A DNA stretch of 64,000 nucleotides, taken from Bactericera cockerelli. Lineage: Eukaryota > Arthropoda > Insecta > Hemiptera > Triozidae. Made by a program: the position numbers and the translations under genes. Within the stretch, counting starts at the first letter, position 1. Every line of letters starts with the position of its first letter. Shown here one piece after another: positions 30,311 to 41,950 of this stretch. The DNA lies in the NCBI GenBank assembly GCA_024516035.1, contig CM044957.1, forward strand, positions 51,704,085 to 51,768,084, in the 5' to 3' direction. A model generated the notes under the pieces. The model was not told the origin of the DNA, searched no databases, and saw only the letters and a program-made list of their open reading frames with translations.

Positions 30311-30508
30311 TAGTTTAGACTCTAAAGGTCTAAACTTTAGAAGCTAAATTTCGTGACCTTGCAGATTTTTTGTAATACCTGGATCTAGATCAGGATCACT
30401 TGCATCAATCTAGGACTGTGGTGTTTCGCTTTCTAGCTCTGATCAACACGTTGCTTTGAAGGATGCAGGAGTAAAAAGAGACAACAAAAATAGAATGGAG
30501 ATGTTCGA

Positions 30509-31851
30509 ATGGTCCCCGTGAATCCCACAACTTTATTCCAACGGATTTCATTTGCTAAGCATTCCAACGAAAAACTCGAAAACTTTTTGAGCTACGATCT
30601 AGGACCTTATTCTCTGTCACTTTTTGACAAAGGATGCATGAGAAAAGGAACAAAGTCCTCTCTATACAAAGATCTTAAGCCCCTGACGAACAAGCACTTT
30701 ACTGGTCAGGTGCAATATGTAATTGATGGGGAATTTCTGTTACACAGAGTTGTCTGGCCTACAAATGCATCATTCTCTTCAAACTGTGACAGATACATGC
30801 AGTATGTCATCTCCAAATATCCTGGGGCAGTAGTTGTCTTCGATGGCTAGCCTGAAGATATTCAAAGAGGAACAAAGACAGCTGAGCGTATGAGGAGAAC
30901 GAGGACTCTCTCATCTGCAGACATGCTTTTTGATGACACCATGACACCAACAATGTCAAAAGATAATTTTCTAGCAAATCCAAGAAATAAGAGTCGTCTC
31001 ATTGACTTACTTGCTACCAAACTTTCAGAAGCAGGTTTGCAATATAAGCAGGCAGAAGAAGATGCAGGCGTACTGATTGTTACGACCGCACTCAAATGAG
31101 ACTGTTACTATAATAGAGGAATATTAGTAATCTTGATTGTGCTCTGTGAAGTTGACAATGTCTTGTATTTAAAACCTGGAAAGCAGACCATTTGTCCAGC
31201 TTTGTATTCACCCCTTGAAGCTGCAAATTCCTCATTCGTGAAAGAACACATCCTCTTTCTACATGCAATGAGCAGGTGTGATAAGACGTCGGCTCTCTTT
31301 AAACAAGGAAATAGGGAAATTTTTAAAAACCCTTGTAAAAAGTCCTAGTCTTGGAAAAGTTATAGACGTCTTCAAAGACTCTAAAGCGTCCCAAGACTCT
31401 GTAGCGGCAGCAGGAGAACGCTTCTTAATACATTTGTATGCGTCCAGTGGAAAAAGTCCGTCTTCACTTAACCATCTGCGATACATATGTTATACCAAGG
31501 TAGCCTTTAGAATCAACTCCAACATTGCTGCGTTACCACCGTGTGCACACCCTCAGGGTGTACCCTGTACCATCAAGTGCAACAATGGTTGGGAGTAAGT
31601 AAAGCTCCTGAAGAATGGGGATGGAAGCAAACTCAAACAGGTCTAGAACCTATATTAAATCTCTCTGCCCCGCTCCCCCCGAATTGCTGAAGCTCGTTTC
31701 CTGCAAATGTACAGGAAACTGTGGCTGCAGGAAAGCAGGACTCTCCTGCTCCGCTCTATGCTTGCATTGCGATATCATGCCATCAATGGAGGACCCTGAT
31801 CCAAGTCCCTCACAAAGAAGTACTGTAAATGTCAAAAAATTTAGCCTTTAA
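30509..31851 (+). pseudogene. Decayed FEN1/XPG-like, cysteine-rich protein of the inverted-repeat element
   Basis: Successive plus-strand segments read as one protein: an N-terminal part (LSYDLGPYSLSLFDKGCMRK, KSSLYKDLKP), a KYPGAVVVFDG block, then after an in-frame TAG the frame continues PEDIQRGTKTAERMRRTRTL. Next come a DAGVLIVTTAL block, then VDNVLYLKPGKQTICPALYS, ILFLHAMSRCDKTSALFKQG, and finally PAPPELLKLVSCKCTGNCGC with CRKAGLSCSALC. VVFDG, the D-rich stretch and the RCDKTSA block recall FEN1/XPG-type nuclease motifs, and the Cys part recalls CXC domains; both are inferences. At least four stops or frameshifts (30848, 31097, 31110-31140, 31346) inactivate it. Confidence 0.65.
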
Positions 31852-31862
31852 ACCATTATTAA

Positions 31863-32719
31863 TATCATTCACACTGCCAAGAAGTTTATGTCGAGGTAAA
31901 CTTCAAAAATTTCAAATTTTGCCTTTTCTGACTTTTTGCCTGGGCTTTGAGGACGCTCTCAAAGCTCAAAGGTTGGTTGCACAATAAAATATTGGGAACA
32001 TAATATGTAGGAAATTCAGTTATGTTGAACTTAGTATTCACCCAACGTTGCTTTGAAATGCATAGTTTCGGAGATATTGTTAAAAACTGAAAAAAGCTCC
32101 ATTCAGGCCGTTTTTGCCTGTTAAAAAAATGACGGCATTTTTTTTGTTGGCAAACGTCAAATTCATACTTTGCAGCTATAAATACACTATATTACCAAAA
32201 ATCACAAGTACAGCAAAACTTTTTGTTTTAAAACCAGGGTTCTAGATAGACACAGGTGACTGTGATCACTCCAAAAGGCTGCAAAGGTCCTTCTAAAAGG
32301 CTGAAAAAGTCTGAAACTTTAGCCTGTAAGCCATCAATGACGTCTTTAACTGCCAAAAATATTGTCAGGAGCGTTATTTTGAAGTAAAATTTTAAAAAAT
32401 CGCAAATGTGGCCACTTTTGATTTTTTGCCTGCATTTTGAGGGCGCCCTCAAAGCTCAAAGGTTGGTCGCACAATTTTTTTTTGTAGAATATAAAATGTA
32501 GGGAATTTAGTTGTGAACAACTTTGTATAGAGTTAGTGTTGGCGTTTATTAAATCACTTGGGAGATATTTCAGAAAAACTAAAAATAGTCCAATTTTTTG
32601 CCTGTTTTTTGCCTGTAAAAAAATTTGCCGGTAAAATTTTTGTTGGCAAACCTCAGATTCGTGTTCAGCAGCTCAAAATACACTATGGTACAAAAAATCA
32701 AAACTACACCAAAACTTGC
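31863..32719. repeat. Right arm of an 860-bp inverted repeat
   Basis: Complement of 29448-30310, with small differences such as CCTTTTGGAGTGATCACAGT in both orientations. It borders the 3' end of the cysteine-rich open frame. Confidence 0.9.
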
Positions 32720-33362
32720 ATTTTTAAAAGCCAGGATTACTAGACTATTAGTAAATCTAATCAAAGAGTCTTGTAACCGTCATTGACTAGGGGTGATTAA
32801 CAAAACTTTCGTTGGGACTACAAATGATTTTCATAACGACCGAGTTTTACAAAAAAGTTTAGTAAACTTAGCTAAACAAGTCTGTCAGAAATATGAAACC
32901 GTATGGTTCATTTAACAAACATGTTTTGTAATTTTAGATAAAATCTTGTTAAACCAACGAATACTGTTTTGTGTATTTTATCATATATAAATCTGGTAAG
33001 AGTAACGATTTTTGTTTGTTAATTATCAGACATGTACTAATCAGGTGGTATTTTTAACAGAATAATTTTATTAGATTTAACCAAACTTTTTGTAAATCTT
33101 ACCAAGATATTGGTAATAGATCCAGCAAAACAGAACTTGGTAAGCATAACTACTGTTCTGATTACGGTAATTAACACGTTAGTTGGTTTTACGATCAGAC
33201 GATTTACAAGAATTGATTGATTATTCTTACGAACGCCCAAGTAAAATCTCAAATGACTATTAGTGGGATTAATCAATTTCTTGTTATTTTAACGAAATTT
33301 TTGATTAAAAATCCTTTACAAAACTGTTTAGTAAAAACGAACCTAAAATTTTTTTCAGTGTA

Positions 33363-33540
33363 GCTGGTACGATTCCCAGCGAATGGAAGGTAAAACCCCC
33401 GTCCTAATCCAGGACGTTAAATCAAATAGAATCGCTGGCGTTAGAAAAGGCATCCAGCCGTAAAAAATGTGCCAAAACCAACCAACCTCAACCATGAGGT
33501 TGAACAACCTGCTTGAGCAGGATAAGATAGATTAAATGAA
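33363..33540 (+). repeat. tRNA-Gly-like SINE, right part
   Basis: Continuation of 27843-28003: GCTGGTACGATTCCCAGCGA, ATGGAAGGTAAAACCCCCGT, CAGGACGTTAAATCAAATAG, tail AACCTCAACCATGAGGTTGA, ending at (AAG)n (33540-33554). Confidence 0.86.
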
Positions 33541-33780
33541 GAAGAAGAAGAAGCCGCCCAAGGACCAAGGGTTTCTACTGAGATTGCAAGGATGCTATTT
33601 TCTATGATCAGTGATTATTAATTTCAAGTGATTTTTTCTGAAGAACTATCAGAGGAACATGCAGAGTGCAGACCCTTCAGCATTTTCCAATCCGCGCAAG
33701 TCGTATCTCTCACCTTTAGTTGGCATCGCGATTCCCTTTCTTTCCAAACTCCTTCCTTAACCGCTCCTCTACTTCCTTAA

Positions 33781-34563
33781 CACTTTGAGCCCCGAAGCTG
33801 GAATTGGAGAATGGTTACAGGGACCAACCCAAAATATGCCTTTTGCACCCGTCGGACCAACATTTTTTTATTATAAAATATGGTGTATTTTATAAAAAAA
33901 ATCGATAAATATACGATTTTCGGCTGTAACTTTTATATTTTATGAGTTATTGACCTTTTTTTTTGAGTACCAAATATGGTACTCATGTCCCTTGTGATAA
34001 AACTGCATCAATAATTCATTTATTCATGCAGAATACAATATTGCTAATATAAGCAAAATACAATTTGCTCAATTGATTCTTTGGTAAATTTGTTTTTTTT
34101 TCGATGGGGGTTCCCATATTATAAGGAACATACAAATTTTGTGAATTTATTGTGTCTTCATATAATTAGTTATTCAATAAAGTTGTTCTTTTCAGCAGTG
34201 TTTCAATAATTGTAAAAAAATCTCACTTGTTTTTCATTATTCTAATAAGTAAAACTGAGTACCATATATAGAGAGTACTCACCCCCAAATTCCGTGCCTA
34301 TATATCCACCCTAATTTACACAAATTTCAGAACCCAACACTCATACATTGTTCCCAGGGACCACTAGAACCTATTTCCCATACAAAATACATAGAAACGA
34401 ATACCGTGGAGAGTATTCGTGTCGTCAAAGTAAGGAAGGTCGTGAATACCACAGAGGGTACTCATGTCCTCAGAGCAATGTTGGGTGAGGGTTATATATG
34501 GTACTCATGTCTTTTATGAAAAGTCAGCTGAGGGTCATATATGGTATTCATGGGCTCAAAGTG
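33781..34563. mobile_element. TTAA-flanked non-autonomous transposon
   Basis: Inverted ends CACTTTGAGCCC at 33781 and GGGCTCAAAGTG ending at 34563, each bordered by TTAA (33777-33780 and 34564-34567). TTAA duplication is typical of piggyBac and Kolobok elements. Inside, ATATATGGTACTCATGTC-type motifs recur near both ends. No transposase. Confidence 0.87.
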
Positions 34564-34664
34564 TTAACCGATGCCCGTCTTCTCTGTGTGCAATAATGTG
34601 ATCTCAGCTTGGAGTTTCGGAAAAGATGATTATTATTCTAGAAATTTCCTAGAATACCTTCCTC

Positions 34665-34890
34665 GAACGTGCGGCTGGGATTTCCGGCCATACCTAGACT
34701 GGGTTAGGTTAATGTGGGGAGCTGGTACGATTCCCAGCGAATGGAGGGTGAAAAAACCCCCGTCCTGACCAACTCTCAAATCAGGACATTAAAATGGACA
34801 TGAAAGGAGCCTAGACATTGGATCTGGGCGTCCATAGATACTCTCACCACCGTGATAGAGGTTCTATCTCACGGACACGGAATTATTATT
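34665..34890 (+). repeat. tRNA-Gly-like SINE, body and tail
   Basis: Starts in the body (CCTCGAACGTGCGGCTGGGA), includes GCTGGTACGATTCCCAGCGA and ATGGAGGGTGAAAAAACCCC, and ends with ACCGTGATAGAGGTTCTATC and TCACGGACACGGAATTATT as in 8290-8515. Confidence 0.8.
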
Positions 34891-35594
34891 TTTATATTCT
34901 AGCCATGTAACAGTTTAACCATCTATATTATCGAGGCTGGCATGCACATCACCAACACCCGGTACCGTATCTTTCACTTTCTTCAAGCACGTGATCTCTA
35001 GACCTCCGGCTAGTCAGTATAATAATCAAGCATTAGGCAATATAATATACCCACACTATACAGATACACTCTCAACCTCTAGCAAGAGTCAACATACAAA
35101 GAATCATCGCTACCGTGCTGCTAGCATAAAGTAGCGGTCTCATTGATTTGGAAGCGCCAACAGATCTAAATTTGTTATGAAGAATAGCAAAATGAACCAT
35201 TGAGGACTTCTTGCATAATGTATTATATAGGTATTACCAATTTATCTTCAAGATATGAAAAGTAAAACGGGCAAATTTGTCTCAAGTAAGTGAGATTACA
35301 GTGAAACTCTCTAATATTCAAGTCTTTCATTTGGTGGCTGACATTTACTTCATTTGCATGTTGTGAGTTGTAAAATGACCTTTCACACAAGCTTCTTTCA
35401 CAAATGACTTGAATTCTTTCTCGCTTCTTTTAGTTGCCTTCTAAAAGAAGCGAGAGTCAGAGGTGTCGTCCGATAGCGAGGGAATGCAAGGCAATAATTC
35501 TTTTTGTTTGCCAGTTCAAGCAAAGTGTTCTCAGCTGTAAATTGTACATTCGGAGGTATTTAATATCTTCTTTCCTTTTGACAAGTTGTTGTTG
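34891..35594. other. Stretch without recognisable gene
   Basis: No coding signal. Nothing named on either strand. Confidence 0.4.
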
Positions 35595-35865
35595 TTGGAT
35601 ACAGCTGGAGGGGAGAAGATGGTTTCCAGCTGAATTTATTTCAAAGTTGGCTCGTCCTGAATCACATACAGGTATTTCTATGTGCGATCAACCATTTTCA
35701 GTACTTGGACTTTTTCTTTATAAGCCATTAAACCCTTATAGGAAACTACAAGCTATGAAGCTAGCCTGGCTTGTAAGGGCTGGCTAGTCTGTTCTTTGTT
35801 TATGGTCCTCTAGCGGGACACTGGTCTTCTCACTGTTTAACGTCCCCCAGCCAGACTTTTGGCAA
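35595..35865 (+). repeat. Unclassified repeat, uninterrupted copy
   Basis: Matches 20160-20290 joined to 20550-20665. It provides the empty-site version of the 5S SINE insertion there. Confidence 0.8.
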
Positions 35866-35964
35866 GTGAGGTTTGCAGCTACTCAAAGTTCTCTTACAGT
35901 TTCGTCAACTTATGACGTGGAAATAATGTTAAGCGTCAGTTTCTTGTTGTGATATACTTCTCAA

Positions 35965-36095
35965 GTTACTTAAAAGTTATCATATTTGTGTAAATCACTT
36001 TCGTGATGTCACAACTACTCAAACTCGCTTTACTAAACCACTGACCTCCAGGTTTTCAAGTCCGTTTATCGATCATGTGACTGAAGTCGGTTGTT
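35965..36095 (-). repeat. tRNA-Thr-derived SINE1 (inverted, internal deletion)
   Basis: Body ATCACTTTCGTGATGTCACA, ACTCAAACTCGCTTTACTAA, directly joined to CCACTGACCTCCAGG and a shortened head. Confidence 0.8.
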
Positions 36096-36339
36096 GCGTT
36101 ATACCAAAATGGTTGCTCAATTAAAAAGACGAATTGACGATGCAATTGTTCTGGACGTGACAATGAGAGGACTATTGGAGAAATTGTTACAAAGTTTAAC
36201 ATACCAAAAGAGGATGTGCAAACAGTTAAAACAATGCTACGTGCTCATGAATGCCGCATTACTAAAACCTTAAACTACTGAAAGCAACGTCCGTCGCGCA
36301 TTTTTGGTTACTAAAGTATGTAATTAATTCTGGTTGGTG

Positions 36340-36980
36340 TTCATTTTTACTTTCCTTATCCTATAGAAAGGAAGTAATGGAATCACCCAAAATTTTCGAT
36401 AGTCAGTTTCAGTGGCAAAACATGTTTTATGGTTACCCAGAACCTAAATCCAAAGTTTCAGCCATTGTGTATAACAATAATCAGTGTATGAATGTTTTAG
36501 AGTCAGGCAAGACAGGTGTCCTATGTGTGTGTAGTGTCTGTTAGTGTGAATGTGTCCTGTAAACAAGTTATCTCATGAACGGTAAGAGCTATAGACTTGA
36601 AATTCGGTATGTAAGAACCCATTTTGGAGAGGACGCGAATTTTCGATGAAATCGGTGCCTCAATGGCAGCCTCCTGACCCAGCCTGGCGGCGTTTGGCAG
36701 TTCTGGCTAAACAATAAAAGATACGAAAAAAAAAATATTAAACAACTTTTTCTTACAATAAAAAAATTAGTAGAGTTCTATTCTTTTATTTTTTATTCTT
36801 GGCTTTGCCCGTATTTGGAGGGGGACCGACTTTAATTAACTTTTTATATTATTGGATTGGTTGGACATATCAAATCCAATGATTTTGAGGTGCTGATTAC
36901 AATTTGGCATTATTATATTTTTTTCTATCTCTTGCTGTTGAGTCACCAGTGGCGGAATTGGTTTTTTTAGGGTCAAAATT
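36340..36980 (+). repeat. Unclassified interspersed repeat, copy B
   Basis: Counterpart of 18925-19345 with a longer left part (TCATGAACGGTAAGAGCTAT, CTTGAAATTCGGTATG). No frame is conserved. Confidence 0.65.
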
Positions 36981-37787
36981 ATGGTCATATATCACTTGGT
37001 GTTTCTAATGATGAGAATGTGAGTGAGCCTTGGCTTCTCTCTTGTCTTTGGGGACTTATTCTTTGCGTTGCTGGGTCAAATGGTCAGAGATCCATCATAG
37101 TCTTATGATTGTTGTTTTTTTGTCTAGCTTTTGCTCTTGTCATGATGATCCTACAACCAATGTGTACGTAATGATTTCACGTGACCTTTTTGGCTTTTTT
37201 ATATGCTTTGTGCTTAGCAATCAGCAATAATGATCACATCACCTTTTCTATTGTTAAACTAGCGAATTACACCCACCCACCGCTTCGCCAGACGATTAAA
37301 CATACACAGACACACAAAATTTAATTTAAGTCGAAAAACGTGAATAATTCTTGTGTCACCCATCCATTTTTTTCCTTTTCTCAAGAACAGCTCATCAGAA
37401 TTTCAAGATCGATGTGTCAAATTGAAAGTTCAACCATTGCCAAACTTTCTCGCTTTGGGTTGATAGGTCGATACGAGAAACTTCGAGAAATAATGTCATT
37501 TAGGTTCGAAAAACGTCAATATTTTTTGCGTCGCCCATTCATTTTTGTCTTTACTTTATGTAGCCTAACCCCGGAACGACTTAGTTTCAAGTTTCTTGGT
37601 TCAACGTATGGCTTATAGATATGAAAAGAAATCCTATTAAAGAGCCCTTTTCCGTACGCCGTCTGTCAAAAGTCATAACTCTTTAACGGTTTAATCGAGC
37701 TGAAACTTTGATATGTTGTGAGGACCATTTAATCAACGACTCGAAATAGTTCCAGGGCACAACAACTTTAAAAGAAAGCTCACTCAC
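36981..37787. other. Stretch without recognisable gene
   Basis: Possibly a continuation of the repeat at 36340: AAACGTGAATAATTCTTGTG and AAAACGTCAATATTTTTTGC at 37330 and 37507 are an imperfect internal repeat of about 170 bases. No gene seen. Confidence 0.4.
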
Positions 37788-37906
37788 TACAGTCACACGT
37801 GGGGTAGTCCTCCTTGGCCATAGGTTTGCGGGTTCGACGGAAAAGGGAAATGGTTTTCGTCTGTGCAACTCTCGGGGCCATTTTGAATTGGAGATTTCAG
37901 CAAGGC
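37788..37906 (-). CDS. Probable upstream exon of protease 1 (light-chain segment)
   Basis: A 119-base minus-strand exon with acceptor TTATTTTCCAG at 37907-37917 and donor GTGAGT at 37782-37787. Its last codons read DYPTCDC plus one base, which with GT of the next exon makes CDCSCGETNDETRIVGG. A Cys-rich CxCxC motif just before the activation site is common in insect trypsin-like proteases, where a Cys links light and heavy chain. The upstream part of the exon reads better in another frame (ESCTDENHFPFPSNPQTYG), so a further frameshift may exist. The intron would be about 12 kb. The signal peptide exon was not found. Confidence 0.55.
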
Positions 37907-37969
37907 CTGGAAAATAAAATTTGAATAATAATAAAAAGTTTCCTGGTTTCTCTTTGTTTAGTATTACTT

Positions 37970-38520
37970 CCGAGTAATTTCTAATATTAGAAATCGGAAG
38001 TATTCTGTTCGTTTTTGTAAAATAATATTTTTTTTTGCTCCGATTTCAATTGTTTCATATTTCTGAACGTTTCATAACCTCCTGAGCAACTTTTGTTATT
38101 AGGGAAGACGCATTGTAGATGGTCCCATTTTAAATTAATCAACTTCGCACTAGCGGTTCTTGGTGATAGAGATCATGCACCTGACCATTAATTTTTTACT
38201 TAAACGCTTACCTAATACCTATATCTCGTGACAACGGTACATCCGATTTTGATGATATTTTGTATATGTATATCCGTATTGTGCATTTATTTATATTAAT
38301 TTTTAATGAAATATTATTTAGCTCTGATATTTAAGAAAATCAATTTTTTTTGAACAAAACTGTGCAAAAATAAGGTCTACTACGACTTGCAGATACAGAA
38401 TTTTTGTGGAATACAGAATGTAGAAAAAAAGGTATTCTACCATATAAAACAAATTTGAAAAAAAATAATTTAAGTTGTATGTAATAATTTATACCTAGGT
38501 ATGTAATAATAAATATTATT
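37970..38520. repeat. Unclassified interspersed repeat with copies at 49690 and 55150
   Basis: The part CTCTGATATTTAAGAAAATC, ACGACTTGCAGATACA, GAATGTAGAAAAAA recurs at 49710-49870. The part ACGTTTCATAACCTCCTGAG recurs at 55265-55300, next to AATCACGAGGA text shared by 49925 and 55220. The three sites look like pieces of one element. Confidence 0.65.
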
Positions 38521-38814
38521 ATTGTTAAAAAAAAATCACTACCCGGGGTTCGAACGCACGACTACTTACTCGGTTCTGCCCGCTCCAGCCCGCTACAAGC
38601 AGCGCGGCTACCAGGTGCCACACTGAGTGCCGCATGTCCATCTTCTCTTCTGACTAGACTGAGGCTCGTCTGTCGCGCGCTAACTGTTCCAGCTCTCTCT
38701 CTCTCTCTTCTCTTCAGATCCTGGTCCTAGACATCCAAAGTATTGATCCACTAGTGGCTGTCCGGAGCTTTGCCACCGGTGACTGACCTCACCGATCTCT
38801 CTCGTTAGTCTGTC

Positions 38815-39000
38815 CCGGTAGCTCAGTGTCAAAGATTCCAGAGGTCGCGGGTTCGAAGCCCAGCCGCACATGACAAGTTATCCTCCCTCTTGGGATTTTT
38901 AACATAATAATGCGTCTTGGGCTTACTGCTAGAATAATGGGACCAATTGATAATACTAATCGGGCAGTAAAAATAAGGCGATATTATTATTATTTCTGTC
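38815..39000 (+). repeat. CCCGGTAGCTCA tRNA-derived SINE
   Basis: Head GTCCCGGTAGCTCAGTGTCA, CAGAGGTCGCGGGTTCGAAG, then GCCGCACATGACAAGTTATC, TAATGCGTCTTGGGCTTACT, GGGCAGTAAAAATAAGGCGA and a (TTA)n tail. Related pieces are at 11480-11610 and 43000-43285. Confidence 0.82.
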
Positions 39001-39129
39001 TCAGACCTCAGTTCAAACGGTCATACCCTAGATTACGCGAACATAGGGTTTTTCTTCATGGTTTGATCCATAAAATCATGTTATTTCCAGTTCAATGTTG
39101 GTGGTGCACCGTGCACCACTAAACCACTA

Positions 39130-39540
39130 GAACTTACCTCCTACAAATATCGAGGCTCGTACCTACATCCATATGGTTTGAGGACACAAACATGAAAATA
39201 AATATCAGGATTGAAATGGCAACATCAGCAATCAACAATGTGCGGTCTATTGTTTGTAATTTTGGAAGTTTTTGAGATGTGGAGCTACTGACAAGTGTTT
39301 AGAATTTCTTGGATCTATCATTTCACCAATGAGACTGTAGTACAAAAATAAGAGAAACTATATCAAGAGTTAAAATATTAAACTGTCATACCTACTCTGG
39401 ACTTCTGTGTATGCATTTCAAAACTAAAAATACAAGATATTGTACAAAATACTACAAGAGAATCCAGAACACCAAAAAGACCAATATCAAAATGGATGAA
39501 CAACATGGACAGAACTATAATACAAGAACAATATTAATCA
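39130..39540 (+). mobile_element. RTE-like LINE remnant
   Basis: Broken frames retain text like YKYRGSYLHPYGL followed by IRIEMATSAINNVRS, matching the YLGS...DG and RI..AK pattern after the RT domain of RTE/Bov-B-like LINEs (family knowledge). Many stops. At 39565-39620 a 5S-SINE tail follows (GTTGAAAGCGATATTAAT). Confidence 0.55.
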
Positions 39541-39620
39541 ATAGTGCAATCCATTTAAGGAAGCTTGTCGTGATATATAACCAATGATCAAGCAGTTGAA
39601 AGCGATATTAATATAAAAAA

Positions 39621-41439
39621 AGATAATTAGATAATTTGATCATGAAGACAAGTAATGTTCTTTTCCAACTGCGCACCTACATTCTATGAGGAAATTACAA
39701 TTCAATCGATCGTATAGGGACTGCTTGCTCAGAATATTCAGGGAGTTATTAGAACAAAGAAATAATACATCTATTCAATATTCAATTTAATAGGCATAAT
39801 ACCTAGGGCTTACTATACAAAGTCTTGAGGTTATCTTATAGCAAGGATTCACAATTTCGATGAATTACTAAACTATTCCTACACAAAATTAAATTTCAGT
39901 CAGGTAAGATTTTACAAAGAAAAAAGTTTTAAAAAGGAAAACATAGTTACGTCTTTTATTTTCGCCAATAAATCTTAAACTAATAAAATGAAAAATATGG
40001 ATGGAAGTAGGAGTGCCAGAACCAACCAACCTCAGCCATGAGGAAGAGGTTGTCTGATGCTGACCCCAAGTAGGTTTGGGAAAAGGCAAAGTGAAAGAAT
40101 AACGATAAGTTTAAAACTCGGAGATAATGTGTGGCTTCCTTTGTTTCTCTGAGTCCTGGACAACTGCCAGCTGGTGAGACCCACTAGGCCGAAACAGATG
40201 TACTGGGATGTCTGCAGCTCAGAGGATCAAAGATTTACCTTGAAAGCATCGTACAGAACATTATGTAATGCATAATAAACATTATTATTATCTTCTTTTT
40301 ACTTTACTCATTGATTTAAAGATTCTAAAATTAAAGGTACATTCTATGTGTTTTTTTTTAGTATTTGCCTCAATAGTCTGAATACATTTACCTACTGCTT
40401 CTGGGTACGTGTTTGCTTACCGAAGTGAATCTCCAGGAAAGAAATTTATTTGCATGACGTGAAATTATCATTGGCAATAAAGTACCGGGTATGGTCTCTT
40501 GCAGAACAAACGCTTTTATCTCTACTCCTCCTGATGCTACATGCAAGTTTCAGAGCAGAGAAGAAATTGTTTTGTAGACTCTAAAATACGTTCAGGGTGT
40601 CTACAGTAGACTGGAAGAAACAATGATTATGTGGATCTACGGGTGGTTCATTGATCAAGGGTCACACGTCGGTTTTGGGGTTTAGAAATTGAGAGTTAGG
40701 TGGTAGAAAATGCTTTGAGAATTTAACTCGCATGGTTTAACTTCCACTCAAGAGAAGAAGTACCTTCGCACAAAACATATCAGTGAAACTTCAAAGGTCC
40801 GGCCTTTGGTTTTAGTAAATTGTCACTCTGAACGATAACGCCATCATATACATTTGATTGATCGATATATCGGGAAAAGCCTCTATAGTGAAGGATTTTT
40901 CGAAACTTCAATTCTAATAATTGTCAACTTATGAAGTATAATATTAATCAGGAGTTTCATATTTTTGTAAGATTCTTCAAAACGCGTCTCACAACCACAA
41001 CCAAAATGGTGATCAGTAGGTAATTGAGTATAAACAGAAAAGTGAGAGGTTGTATTAGATGTACATGAATATCAGAACATACCAGGAGAGCTGTTTCGAG
41101 CTTATTTGCTCTCATCAGGTAGGTAATAGTTCTGATTGTTTTCGCCATTTTGTCTAATGTCAGTGTGAAATAAGTTCTAGACCAATCACGGGAGTTGAGA
41201 AGACACGTTACACGCATCACCCGGGACAAATTTCCTGAGCTAATAATTCACCTCGCACACTCAATGGAGTGGAAACACAACGCATTGTAGTGTGATTTTC
41301 CAATTCCTTGTGCTCCCCGGAACAAGTCATCCGAACAAGTACACAAGGGAGCGCGGCGGTCCCAATGTATGATTACTATTATTCCTGGAAAGCAGAAAGC
41401 AGACGATAATGTATGTTGTGTGTATCTTCTACAGGGTGT
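39621..41439. other. Stretch without recognisable gene
   Basis: A SINE tail fragment at 40015-40080 (AACCTCAGCCATGAGG) and a SINE2 body fragment at 40690-40750. No exon with convincing borders. Confidence 0.45.
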
Positions 41440-41454
41440 GCCTGAACTATTTTT

Positions 41455-41950
41455 TTTAAGTTATCATAATTGAGTTACTACCTTTGTAATATCAGAACTA
41501 CTCAAACTAGCTTTAGTAAATCTACGCTGAGACCGGGACTTAAAAATCCACTTCAACTTCTCCTTTTTCATTACGAATACCAAAATCAGTAGCTTGATCG
41601 ATAAGGTGGCAGACTTGTGACCTGGAGGTCGTTTTTTAAAAACCCAAGTTTAGCCAAGATTTAGTAAAGCGAATTTGAATAGAAAGCTAACATAAATATC
41701 AATGATAACTTCTCTTTTTTAGTTTGGGTTTAACTTTGCGTACAAATATACGGTCATATCACGACGGGGGTTTTACCCTCCATTCGCAGGAACTCACAAT
41801 CCTGTTACTTACATTAACCTCATCTAGTCTGGGTTGGGCCAAAATGGCAGCATCATGAAAGTTTTCAGCTCGCAGGACGTTGCTGAACTTCGGTGATCCT
41901 ACGAAAACTAGTGCTAGTGCATTCAACGCGCCATCAACGCGACGCTGGCT
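41455..41950. repeat. Cluster: two SINE1 fragments and an inverted 5S SINE
   Basis: 41455-41555 is an inverted SINE1 body, 41588-41685 a direct SINE1 head, and 41720-41950 an inverted 5S-derived SINE (CACGACGGGGGTTTTACCCT module, then GGACGTTGCTGAACTTCGGT from the 5S head and TTCAACGCGCCATCAACGC). Confidence 0.78.

Larger units (their letters stand above)
28006..33360. mobile_element. 5.36-kb TA-flanked DNA transposon, composite
   Basis: Inverted ends CACTGAAAAAAA(A)TT at 28006 and its complement at 33360, flanked by TA on both sides, inside a SINE whose two halves are intact. The outer zones (28006-29440 and 32725-33360) are full of AGTAAA/TTTACT motifs in both directions, e.g. TTAGTAAAGTTTAC and AGTAAACTTCACTGATAACC. 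The middle holds a long-inverted-repeat structure with a decayed gene. The superfamily is not assigned; TA duplication excludes piggyBac and most hAT elements. Confidence 0.85.

Noticed and set aside
40957..41229. Minus-strand 90-codon frame with hydrophobic C-terminus
   Set aside because: No splice context, homologue or signal-peptide arrangement; the hydrophobic part is at the wrong end for a secreted protease exon.
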